This document shows, one piece after another, positions 4,960 to 11,358 of a DNA stretch of 11,358 bases. The stretch lies in contig JACMOG010000526.1 of the NCBI GenBank assembly GCA_014378125.1, forward strand, positions 1 through 11,358. The letters run 5' to 3'. Below the pieces are notes generated by a model. That model made no database searches, was not told the DNA's origin, and was given only the letters and a program-made list of their open reading frames with translations. The position numbers and the translations under genes are program-made. The number at the start of each line of letters is the position of its first letter. The first letter of the stretch is position 1. This DNA is from Vitreoscilla sp. GTDB lineage: Bacteria; Pseudomonadota; Gammaproteobacteria; Burkholderiales; Burkholderiaceae.

Positions 4960-7746
4960 ATGAGCACGCGCAAGCACAGCATTCTGGTCCGCACCGCCAT
5001 CGTCGCGGGCATCGAGATGGCGTTCTGCGGGGCGGCGACGGCGCAGGCCGCGCCCACGCCCGGCGCGGCCGCCTCCGCCCCGGTGCAGCAAGACGACGCG
5101 GTGCAGCAGGTGCAGGTGACTGGCACGCGGGCGAGCCTCGCGAAGTCGCTCGACCTCAAGCGCAATTCGACGATCGTGCAGGACTCGATCTCGGCCACCG
5201 AGCTCGGACGATTCCCCGACGACAACGTCGCCGATTCGCTGAGCCACATCAACGGCATCTCGATCACGCGCACCTCGGGCGGCGAAGGACAGTACGTGGG
5301 CGTGCGCGGCTTCGGCTCGGGCTACAACATCGTCACGCTCAACGACCGCATCCTGGCCACCGACGGCGACGGGCGCGACTTCGCGTTCGACGTGCTGCCG
5401 TCCGACGTCATCTCCGGCGCCGACGTGCTGAAGTCGGCGCAGGCCTCGCAGATCGAAGGCAGCATCGGGGGCACCGTCAACCTGCGCTCCGCGCGCCCGT
5501 TCGACAACCCGGGCACGCACGCGGCGCTGCGCATCGAGGGCGACCACAACGACATGTCGCGCCTCAACGGCCGCAAGTTCTCGGGCGTGTACAGCACCAC
5601 CAACGACGCGCGCACGCTGGGCGTGGTGCTGGGCGCGGTCTGGTCGAAATCCAACGAGCGCACCGACTCGCTGAGCTACAACACGTACGACGCCAACAAC
5701 CCGGGCAGCTTCGACCTGAACGGCGACGGCACGATCTCCGCCGACGAACAGAACCTCGTGGCGACCTGCTGCATCGCCTTCGGCTCCAACTTCCAGAAGA
5801 AGGAGCGCACGGCGTTCTCCGGCGCGCTCGAATGGAAACCGAGCGCCGACGTGCACATCACGCTGGACGGCCTGATGACGCACCTGAACGCGCCGGAGGC
5901 CGGCTACAACGAGGCCTACTACCCGGCCTACACCGACGGACGCTGGAGCAACGTGACGGCCACGAATGGCCTCATCACCGGCTTCACCGCCAACAGCTTC
6001 GTACCCGAGATGGCCAACATCTCCATCGACCGCGAGGTCAAGACCACCCAGGTGGGCCTGAATGGCCAGTGGAAGTTCTCGCCGTCGCTGAAGTTCGGCG
6101 GCGACCTGTACCGGTCCAAGTCGATCCGCGACGAAGGCGGCAAGGACACCTTCCTGGTCTCCGGCATCGCGGGCGACAGCACGCTGAAGTGGCAGACCAC
6201 GAACAACGGCCTGCCCGACATCTCGGTGACGTTGCCGGACGGCCGCGACCTGGGCACCGCGCTGGCCGCCGGGCAACTGGGCGACGCCGACTACGGCATC
6301 CACTACGTGGGCCTGAGCGGCGACAACATCCACGACACCGTCACCGGCGGCACGCTGTCGGGCCACTGGGACGTCGACCTCGGCGCGCTCGAGAGCCTGG
6401 ACTTCGGCGTGGGCCGCACCCAGCGCCAGAAGGTGCGCGACTACATCGACAACGACTGGACCGGCGGCTCCTGCCAGTACTGCGACATGTATTCGACGAC
6501 GTTCGCGTCGCTCGGCCAGCACGTGGTCAGCCCGTTGACGGTGCCCAATTTCATGAAGGGCGCCGGCGGCAACTTCCCGCACAGCCTGGTGCAGTTCAAC
6601 GCCAGCGCCTACCTGAACGCGCTCAAGTCGCTGGACGGCCAGCCGGTGCTGGTGGACGGCGTGCCCACGGGCGATACGTTCGACTTCTCGAAGACCTTGC
6701 CCTCGCGCGACCCGACGAATTCGTACGACGTCGTGGAGAAGACCACGTCGGCGTTCCTCGAAGGCAACCTGTCCGGCGAGAAGTGGTCGGGCAACCTCGG
6801 CGTGCGCCTGGTGCGCACCACCACGTATTCGGCGACGGCGTTCGACCAGATCCTGGCCATCGACGACCCGACGCCCAACGTCGCCACGTCCAGCCCCACG
6901 GTGACCTACAGCGACCCCAAGCCCGTGGCCGAACGCGGCTCGTACACCAAGGTGCTGCCATCGGCCAACTTCAGCTGGTGGGTGGACAAGTCGCTGCAGT
7001 TGCGCCTGGGCGCCGCCGAGGTGATGGCGCGGCCGTCGCTGGACAAGCTGGCGCCCACCCGCAGCGACACCACCATCGATCGCGTCTACACGATCACGAT
7101 CGCCGGCAACTCCAAGCTGAAGCCGACCACGGCGCGGCAGGAGGACCTGTCGCTCGAGTGGTACTACAAGCCGAAGTCGGCGTTGACGATGGCGCTGTTC
7201 GCCAAGCAGATCAGCAACTTCGTGACCACGCAGACGGTCAACGACGTCGACATCGGCGTGCCCGGCTACCTGTACACGATCATCAGCCCGATCAACGGCG
7301 ACCGCGGCACGGTGGCGGGCCTCGAGCTGGGCTTCCAGCACCTGTTCGACAACGGCTTCGGCGTGCGGATGCAGTACACGCGCAACAAGAGCAAGGCCTG
7401 GGTGCAGGGGAAGTACGTGGGGCAGCTGGAAGGCGTGGCGCCGTCCACGTCGTCGCTGGGCCTGCTGTACGAGAAGGATCGCGTCAGCGCCAGCCTGTCG
7501 TTCGACCACACCAGCAGCTACACGGTGGCGAGCTCCACCGAGGCCGGCTGGCCCAACATCGCGGCGCCCCTGATGTGGGTCACCGCCCCGGCGTCGTACG
7601 AGTTCGGCGACCACGTGAAGCTGTTCGTGGAGGGCAAGAACCTCTCTGACGCGCACTACCGCTCCGACCTGGGCCGCGCCGATGCGTCCTATGGGTATTC
7701 CGCCTGGGGTCGCACCGTGACCGCAGGCATCAGCCTGAAGCTTTGA
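4960..7746 (+). CDS. TonB-dependent outer-membrane receptor (Xanthomonas/Caulobacter type)
   Basis: This 928-aa outer-membrane active transporter is energised by TonB-ExbBD. Signal peptide: residues 1-30, cleavage after TAQA; a Glu (E19) in the hydrophobic core is unusual. A TonB-box-like stretch VQQVQVTGTR is at 48-57. The plug domain follows, with ELGRFPDDNVADSL, the VGVRGFGSGYN block and a GGTVNLR end near 170-180. A long 22-strand-type barrel fills the rest. The chain matches the large TonB-Xanth-Caul type, whose members often import oligosaccharides. A perfect EF-hand loop D-L-N-G-D-G-T-I-S-A-D-E is at 252-263, with Cys pairs at 270/271 and 505/508. The last residue is Leu, not the usual aromatic. 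The ATG at 4960 is preceded by taagga and gives a clean signal peptide; upstream extension to 4834 would cover the structured leader. GH114 follows 40 bp later, probably in the same operon. Confidence 0.93.
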   Translation: MSTRKHSILVRTAIVAGIEMAFCGAATAQAAPTPGAAASAPVQQDDAVQQVQVTGTRASLAKSLDLKRNSTIVQDSISATELGRFPDDNVADSLSHINGISITRTSGGEGQYVGVRGFGSGYNIVTLNDRILATDGDGRDFAFDVLPSDVISGADVLKSAQASQIEGSIGGTVNLRSARPFDNPGTHAALRIEGDHNDMSRLNGRKFSGVYSTTNDARTLGVVLGAVWSKSNERTDSLSYNTYDANNPGSFDLNGDGTISADEQNLVATCCIAFGSNFQKKERTAFSGALEWKPSADVHITLDGLMTHLNAPEAGYNEAYYPAYTDGRWSNVTATNGLITGFTANSFVPEMANISIDREVKTTQVGLNGQWKFSPSLKFGGDLYRSKSIRDEGGKDTFLVSGIAGDSTLKWQTTNNGLPDISVTLPDGRDLGTALAAGQLGDADYGIHYVGLSGDNIHDTVTGGTLSGHWDVDLGALESLDFGVGRTQRQKVRDYIDNDWTGGSCQYCDMYSTTFASLGQHVVSPLTVPNFMKGAGGNFPHSLVQFNASAYLNALKSLDGQPVLVDGVPTGDTFDFSKTLPSRDPTNSYDVVEKTTSAFLEGNLSGEKWSGNLGVRLVRTTTYSATAFDQILAIDDPTPNVATSSPTVTYSDPKPVAERGSYTKVLPSANFSWWVDKSLQLRLGAAEVMARPSLDKLAPTRSDTTIDRVYTITIAGNSKLKPTTARQEDLSLEWYYKPKSALTMALFAKQISNFVTTQTVNDVDIGVPGYLYTIISPINGDRGTVAGLELGFQHLFDNGFGVRMQYTRNKSKAWVQGKYVGQLEGVAPSTSSLGLLYEKDRVSASLSFDHTSSYTVASSTEAGWPNIAAPLMWVTAPASYEFGDHVKLFVEGKNLSDAHYRSDLGRADASYGYSAWGRTVTAGISLKL

Positions 7747-7786
7747 TTCCCTTCCCCGCCAGACAACCTCACCAGGAGATGCACGC

Positions 7787-8584
7787 ATGACTTCACGTTG
7801 GCTTCGCACCACTCTCGCCATCGCCGCCGCGTCGCTCGCGACGGCGGCCCATGCCGTCACGCCGTGGACGCCGCATGTCAGCGACACCTGGCAGTGGCAG
7901 CTCACCGGCACGATCGACACCAGCTACAACGTCAGCGTCTACGACATCGACCTGTTCGTCGCCCCCGATGCCGTCATCGCGTCGCTGCACGCGCAGGGCC
8001 GGCACGTGGTCTGTTATTTCTCGGCGGGCAGCGGCGAGAACTGGCGTCCCGACTACGCCAGCTTCAAGCCGGCCGACCTGGGCAAGGCGCTGGACGGCTG
8101 GGCCGGCGAGAAGTGGCTCGACACGCGCTCCACGAACGTGCGCAACATCATGGCCGCCCGCCTCGACAAGGCGAAGGCGCGCGGCTGCGACGGCGTGGAG
8201 CCGGACAACGTCGACGGCTACACCAACAAGCCGGGCTTCCCGCTCACGGCCGCGACGCAGCTGGACTACAACCGCTTTCTTGCGACGGCGGCCCACGCGC
8301 GCGGCCTGAGGGTGGCGCTCAAGAACGACGTCGACCAGGTGACGACGCTCGCCGCCAGCTTCGACTTCGCCGTCAACGAGCAGTGCAACGAGTACAGCGA
8401 GTGCGACGCGTACTCGGCGTTCACCGGCGCCAACAAGCCTGTCTTCAACGCCGAGTACAAGGCGAAGTGGCACACCAGCGCCAGCGCACGCGCCACGATG
8501 TGCACCAAGGCCCGCGCGCAGAACCTGCGCACGCTGGTGCTGCCGCTGGCCCTCGACGACTCGTACCGCTACAGTTGCGACTGA
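7787..8584 (+). CDS. Secreted GH114 family protein, putative endo-alpha-1,4-polygalactosaminidase
   Basis: 265-aa exported enzyme of the GH114/TM1410-like family, whose characterised members hydrolyse alpha-1,4-linked galactosamine polymers. Signal peptide: residues 1-23, cleavage after AHA. Family blocks run in order: WQWQLTG (35-41), YDIDLF (52-57), VVCYFSAGSGENWRPD (74-89), GEKWLD (107-112), GCDGVEPDNVDGY (133-145), LKND (178-181), FAVNEQC (194-200) and FNAEY (220-224). Acidic residues E138, D140, D143, E198 and E223 lie in these blocks and include the likely catalytic pair. Six mature-chain Cys (76, 134, 200, 206, 239, 264) suit disulfides in the periplasm or outside. Length fits a single-domain enzyme. 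The ATG at 7787 has aggag upstream. There is no terminator between it and the TonB receptor, so the two are likely one transcript serving polymer cleavage and oligomer uptake. Actual substrate specificity is inferred. Confidence 0.9.
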   Translation: MTSRWLRTTLAIAAASLATAAHAVTPWTPHVSDTWQWQLTGTIDTSYNVSVYDIDLFVAPDAVIASLHAQGRHVVCYFSAGSGENWRPDYASFKPADLGKALDGWAGEKWLDTRSTNVRNIMAARLDKAKARGCDGVEPDNVDGYTNKPGFPLTAATQLDYNRFLATAAHARGLRVALKNDVDQVTTLAASFDFAVNEQCNEYSECDAYSAFTGANKPVFNAEYKAKWHTSASARATMCTKARAQNLRTLVLPLALDDSYRYSCD

Positions 8585-8594
8585 GGCTGGGCCC

Positions 8595-8635
8595 CGGCAC
8601 GCGTCGCCGTGCCTGCGGCGCGGCAACGCGTGCCG
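8595..8635. terminator. GC-rich hairpin between convergent genes
   Basis: Perfect 10-bp arms cggcacgcgt (8595-8604) and acgcgtgccg (8626-8635) enclose an inner stem cgccg/cggcg (8605-8609 with 8616-8620). The hairpin fills the 51-bp gap between the GH114 stop and the minus-strand MFS stop, and ends one base before the latter. It has no T tract on either side, so it may terminate both transcripts inefficiently or mainly protect 3' ends. Confidence 0.55.
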
Positions 8636-9877
8636 TCACGCGGCCGGGCGCGCCTGCAACTGGCGCTGGATGTTCCATACCAGCCCGATGGCCAGCAGCG
8701 TGGTGCCCACCACCACGTAGCCCACCTCCGGGAAATGCTCGATCCGCCCGTCGGCGCCTTGCGTGACGATGTGGCCGGCCACCAGCGAAGCGATGCCGCC
8801 CGACACCTGCTGGATGGACGCGCTGATCGCGTTGTACGCGCCGCGCTTCGTGGGTTCGGGCACCTGGCTCGACAGCGCCTGGAACGGGATCATGCGCGAG
8901 AAGATCCCCACGAACATCACCACGTTGATCAGCACCACGGCCGCCAGCGGCGTGGCGTCCATGTGCGTGTAGACCACCACCATCACGAGGGAGAGCACGC
9001 TGCCGAACAGGAACACGGGGAACTTGCCGAACTTGTCGGCGGCCTTGCCGATCAACGGCCCGAACACCATCGTGCAGATGCCCGTGAAGAAGTAGATGGT
9101 GGGCAGGTGGGCCAGGTCGATGCCGAGGTTGTGCACCAGGAACGCGCTGCTGAACGGCATCAGCATGAAGCCGCCGGTGGCCAGCAGCGTCACCGTGAGG
9201 AAGGCCAGCAGGTGGCGCGGCTCGCTGATGGTGTGCCACAGGTGCATGAACGGGCTGTGCTCCTGCGGCTTGCCCAGGTGGCTGTCCACCGGCTTGAGCT
9301 TGGCCGAGATCACCGCCAGGCCCGCCAGGCCCAGCACCGCCAGCACGATGAACGGCGCATGCCAGTTCCAGCGATTGGACAGGAACAGCCCGATCGGCAG
9401 GCCCAGCACCTGGCTGGCCGCGAACGCGGTCTGGATCAGGCCCATCACGCGGCCGCGCAGCGACACCTCGAACAGGTCGGTGGCGATGGCCAGCACCACC
9501 GAGCCGATGACGCCGCCGAACAGGCCGGTGAACACGCGCGCGGCCAGCAGCAGCCCGAAGGTGGGCGCCAGGCCGCACCACAGCGTGCCCACCAGGAAGC
9601 CCGCGTAGAAGAACATCAGGATCTTCTTGCGGTCGAAGCGGTCGGCGAAGCCGGCGGTGACGAAGCCCGACACGCCCGCGCTGAACGCGTACGCCGACAC
9701 CACCAGCCCGAACTGCTTGGGCGAGATGGACAGCGCCGGCATGATCATCGCGCCCAGCGGCGCCATGATCATGAAGTCGAGGATGACGGCGAACTGCAGG
9801 AAAGCGAGCAGGCCGACCACGAACTTCTGGTACGGCGAGAAGCCGGCGGCGGGCGGAGTGGGGGGTGCGGGTGCCAT
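8636..9877 (-). CDS. MFS transporter, DHA1-like, substrate unknown
   Basis: Inner-membrane major facilitator of 413 aa with about 12 hydrophobic segments. After a Pro/Ala-rich N-terminus, TM1 contains LDFMIMAPLGAMIMPAL. The loop 2-3 motif A is GFADRFDRKKIL. A charged central loop (KLKPVDSHLGKPQEHS) separates the halves, and the second half has a related GKAADKFGKFP loop. This pattern is typical of DHA1-type proton antiporters, sugar-efflux and drug-efflux proteins, and it is clearly different from the AAHS transporter in the same window. The start is uncertain: ATG at 9877 is preferred; a TTG at 9901 would add eight residues (LAQQTTSS), and neither has a good Shine-Dalgarno. It lies 120 bp downstream of the gntR-type gene on the same strand, with a hairpin and a candidate promoter between, so it may be separately expressed and perhaps controlled by that regulator. 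Confidence 0.88.
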   Translation of the reverse strand: MAPAPPTPPAAGFSPYQKFVVGLLAFLQFAVILDFMIMAPLGAMIMPALSISPKQFGLVVSAYAFSAGVSGFVTAGFADRFDRKKILMFFYAGFLVGTLWCGLAPTFGLLLAARVFTGLFGGVIGSVVLAIATDLFEVSLRGRVMGLIQTAFAASQVLGLPIGLFLSNRWNWHAPFIVLAVLGLAGLAVISAKLKPVDSHLGKPQEHSPFMHLWHTISEPRHLLAFLTVTLLATGGFMLMPFSSAFLVHNLGIDLAHLPTIYFFTGICTMVFGPLIGKAADKFGKFPVFLFGSVLSLVMVVVYTHMDATPLAAVVLINVVMFVGIFSRMIPFQALSSQVPEPTKRGAYNAISASIQQVSGGIASLVAGHIVTQGADGRIEHFPEVGYVVVGTTLLAIGLVWNIQRQLQARPAA

Positions 9878-9917
9878 GGATGAGGTCGTCTGTTGGGCCA
9901 ACCCGCAATGGTCGTCG

Positions 9918-9947
9918 ATATTGGCTTTCGGCGGACTTTCCTGTCGA
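9918..9947 (-). promoter_or_regulatory. Weak candidate promoter for the DHA1-like MFS gene
   Basis: On the minus strand, tcgaca (9947-9942; five of six -35 bases) is followed by an 18-bp spacer and caatat (9923-9918) as a poor -10. Transcription would begin near 9911, about 34 nt before the preferred ATG. Supported only by weak consensus matches. Confidence 0.3.
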
Positions 9948-9964
9948 TGACGGTTCTGCCTGTC

Positions 9965-9986
9965 ATCCTGCGCGTCGTCGCAGGAT
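9965..9986 (-). terminator. Hairpin after the gntR-type gene
   Basis: Perfect 8-bp stem atcctgcg (9965-9972) with cgcaggat (9979-9986) and a 6-nt loop, located 11 bp past the end of the regulator gene. No T tract follows in the minus direction, so it is a terminator-like or processing structure and not a textbook intrinsic terminator. Confidence 0.45.
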
Positions 9987-9997
9987 CCATCCCCCGC

Positions 9998-10681
9998 TCA
10001 GGCGCTCGCAGCAGGCTCCGGCGTGGCCGTCATCTGCCCCAGGCTCGCCACCAGGTCGCCGAAGCGCTCGCCTTGCACCACCACGTGCGAGCGGATGGCC
10101 TGCACGGCCTTCTCGGCATCGCCCTCGCGCAGCGCGTCGAGGATGGCCTGGTGCTCCTCGAACGAGCGCTGCGGGCGGTTGCGCACGCGCAGCTGCAGGC
10201 GCCGGTACGGACGCAGCTTGCGTTGCAGCGACGCCGACTGCTCGAACAGGAAGGTGTTGTGCGAGGCCGCGTAGATGGCGTAGTGGAAGCGCTCGTTGGC
10301 GTAGAAGTAGGCGTCGGCGTCGCGCGCGGCGGCCGAGCCGCGGCAGGCCTCGTGCGCGGCCTCGATCTCGGCCAGCTCGGCGTCCGACATGCGCCGCGCG
10401 GCCAGCCGGGCACACATGGCCTCCAGCTCGGCCATCACCTCGAACATCTCGATCAGCCGCTGCGGCGTCACCAGCGCGACCACGGTGCCGCGCTGCGGCC
10501 GCGTCTCCACCAGGCCCTCGCCCAGCAGCAGGCGCAGCGCCTCGCGGATGGGCGTGCGCGAGACGCCGAAGCGCGTGGCCAGGTCCACCTCGTCGAGGCG
10601 CGTGCCGGGCAACAGCTTGCCGGTGGCGATCTCTTCCTCGATCGATTCGCGCAGGCGTTCGGAGAGGCGGGTGGATGACAT
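9998..10681 (-). CDS. GntR-family transcriptional regulator, FCD (FadR/VanR) subfamily
   Basis: 227-aa DNA-binding regulator. The N-terminal winged helix-turn-helix spans about residues 5-72, with the recognition region DLATRFGVSRTPIREALRLL (33-52) and wing RPQRGTVVAL (61-70). The C-terminal all-helical FCD effector domain runs from about 76 to 212. Its metal/ligand His residues are visible: H133 (RFH), H177 (EEH) and H199 (RSH). The usual first Asp, four residues before H133, is N129, a common variant. FCD regulators usually sense a small carboxylate and repress neighbouring uptake or catabolic genes. Here the divergent neighbour is a TRAP solute-binding protein, with an operator-like dyad between them, so local autoregulation and control of the TRAP system are likely (inference). 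The ATG at 10681 has no clear Shine-Dalgarno; tagaat at 10693-10688 on this strand would give a nearly leaderless message. Confidence 0.93.
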   Translation of the reverse strand: MSSTRLSERLRESIEEEIATGKLLPGTRLDEVDLATRFGVSRTPIREALRLLLGEGLVETRPQRGTVVALVTPQRLIEMFEVMAELEAMCARLAARRMSDAELAEIEAAHEACRGSAAARDADAYFYANERFHYAIYAASHNTFLFEQSASLQRKLRPYRRLQLRVRNRPQRSFEEHQAILDALREGDAEKAVQAIRSHVVVQGERFGDLVASLGQMTATPEPAASA

Positions 10682-10766
10682 CGTTGCATTCTAGGAGTTA
10701 CATCTTGTGTGCGCCTTGCGGGAAAGCATTGGACGAAATTCGGGTTGTCACCAGTACTTCCGTCAT

Positions 10767-10803
10767 GTTGTGGATGCAAACTTACCAAAATTGTATTCAC
10801 AAC
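10767..10803. promoter_or_regulatory. Operator-like inverted repeat between gntR-type gene and TRAP gene
   Basis: Arms gttgtggatgcaa (10767-10779) and ttgtattcacaac (10791-10803) match as inverted copies at 11 of 13 positions, with an 11-bp spacer and centres 24 bp apart. Each arm is itself a partial palindrome; the right one reads ttgtattcacaa, i.e. ttgt-N4-acaa, which resembles FadR/GntR sites. The 169-bp region has no better candidate. The position close to the TRAP start suggests repression of that gene. Confidence 0.6.
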
Positions 10804-10850
10804 GGGCGGCGCCGGTGCTCCGACGCCCCGCGTCCCACGAAGGAGACTCC

Positions 10851-11358
10851 ATGACGATCACCCGCCGCGCTCTCGTCCAGGCCGCTGCCGTCGCCGGCCT
10901 CGCGCCGCTGTCCGCCACGCTGCGGGCCCAGGACGGCACGCTCAAGATCTCGCACCAGTTCCCCAGCGGCACGATCGCCGAGGGCGACTTCCGCGACCGC
11001 CTGTGCCGGCGCTTCGCGGCCGACAGCGAGAAGCGCAGCAACGGCGCGTTGAAGGCGGCGGTCTATCCCGGCTCGTCGCTGATGAAGACGAACTCGCAGT
11101 TCTCGGCCATGCGCAAGGGCGCGCTCGACCTCAGCCTGGTGCCGCTGTCGTACGCCGGCGGCGAGGTGCCCGAGACCAACATCGGCCTGATGCCCGCGCT
11201 GGTGCCCAGCTACGAGGTGGGCGCCGCCTGGAAGACGGCCGAGGTAGGCAGGCTGCTGGCGAAGACGCTCGACGACAAGGGCGTGCTGATCGTCAGCTGG
11301 ATCTGGCAGGGCGGCGGCGTGGCCAGCAAGAACGCGCCGCTGGTGGCACCTTCCGACG
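10851..11358 (+). CDS. TRAP transporter solute-binding protein, DctP family, 3'-truncated by window edge
   Basis: Periplasmic receptor of a tripartite ATP-independent transporter, which delivers an organic acid to a DctQM-type membrane complex. The first 169 residues are visible, of roughly 330-340 expected. The N-terminus has a Tat-like leader: R5-R6 in TRRALVQ, then an Ala-rich hydrophobic stretch and cleavage probably after LRA (residue 26). The mature start LKISHQFPSGT, followed by YPGSSLMKTNSQFSAMRKG and the ALDLSLVPLSY block, is typical of the family. The ligand Arg of the family lies beyond the edge, so the substrate class cannot be read. The ATG at 10851 is supported by aggaga at 10841-10846. 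It diverges from the FCD regulator; dctQ/dctM genes would be expected to the right. Confidence 0.92.
   Translation, partial: MTITRRALVQAAAVAGLAPLSATLRAQDGTLKISHQFPSGTIAEGDFRDRLCRRFAADSEKRSNGALKAAVYPGSSLMKTNSQFSAMRKGALDLSLVPLSYAGGEVPETNIGLMPALVPSYEVGAAWKTAEVGRLLAKTLDDKGVLIVSWIWQGGGVASKNAPLVAPSD

Noticed and set aside
4920..7649. 909-codon plus-strand frame overlapping the TonB receptor
   Set aside because: Arg/His/Gly-rich low-complexity product in an out-of-phase frame; no start signal or recognisable motif.
4945..7920. 991-codon open frame on the minus strand opposite the TonB receptor
   Set aside because: Translation is dominated by Arg/Val/Ala/His without domains; it is the antisense shadow of a GC-rich gene whose sense frame has a signal peptide, plug and barrel.
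8609..9883. 424-codon plus-strand frame rich in His, Glu and Gln
   Set aside because: Antisense of MFS membrane-segment codons produces this composition; no ribosome-binding site or motif.
8445..9908. 487-codon minus-strand frame overlapping the DHA1-like MFS gene
   Set aside because: Out-of-frame shadow without hydrophobic segments; it also runs across the GH114 gene end.
10744..10757. ttgtca at 10745-10750 as the -35 of the TRAP gene
   Set aside because: No acceptable -10 lies 16-18 bp downstream; ttgtgg/ttgtat inside the dyad is also too weak to call.

Overview
The window is 11.4 kb of GC-rich DNA with dense, strongly GC3-biased genes and short intergenic gaps. The gene mix is an AAHS-type aromatic acid symporter, a TRAP substrate-binding protein with a Tat-like leader, an FCD-type GntR regulator, and a large TonB-dependent receptor of the Xanthomonas/Caulobacter type. 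This suggests a free-living, metabolically versatile betaproteobacterium, probably Burkholderiales (inference from gene content and composition only). No rRNA, tRNA, CRISPR array, transposase or integrase is visible.

Layout. (1) Positions 1-4148, plus strand: the 3' part of an aldehyde dehydrogenase, then 3 bp later an EthA-like Baeyer-Villiger flavin monooxygenase, then after a 144-bp gap an AAHS-family MFS transporter. This reads as a catabolic cluster for a ketone or carbonyl compound, possibly aromatic, that continues off the left edge. (2) Positions 4151-4790: two small unrecognised genes transcribed divergently (57 aa on the minus strand, 73 aa on the plus strand). (3) Positions 4791-8635: an AT-rich, structured regulatory region, a 928-aa TonB-dependent receptor, and a secreted 265-aa GH114 protein (endo-alpha-1,4-polygalactosaminidase family), closed by a GC-rich hairpin. 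(4) Positions 8636-11358: a DHA1-like MFS transporter and an FCD/GntR regulator on the minus strand, and divergently a TRAP DctP-type binding protein that runs off the right edge. An operator-like inverted repeat lies between the regulator and the TRAP gene.

The most interesting part is region 3. A secreted glycosidase whose family cleaves alpha-1,4-linked galactosamine polymers (Pel and fungal galactosaminogalactan are known substrates of relatives) sits directly downstream of an outer-membrane active-transport receptor. This suggests a small polysaccharide-scavenging operon: GH114 cuts the polymer outside or in the periplasm, and the receptor imports the oligomers. Its leader is unusually rich in signals: a 10-bp inverted repeat overlapping a plausible sigma-70 promoter, an exact 10-bp direct repeat of its core 115 bp downstream, a long 5'-UTR hairpin with a competing alternative pairing, and a 14-codon upstream ORF whose stop overlaps the receptor's Shine-Dalgarno. 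The receptor also carries a perfect EF-hand-type calcium loop. All functional statements here rest on reading motifs and recalled families; no database search was run.
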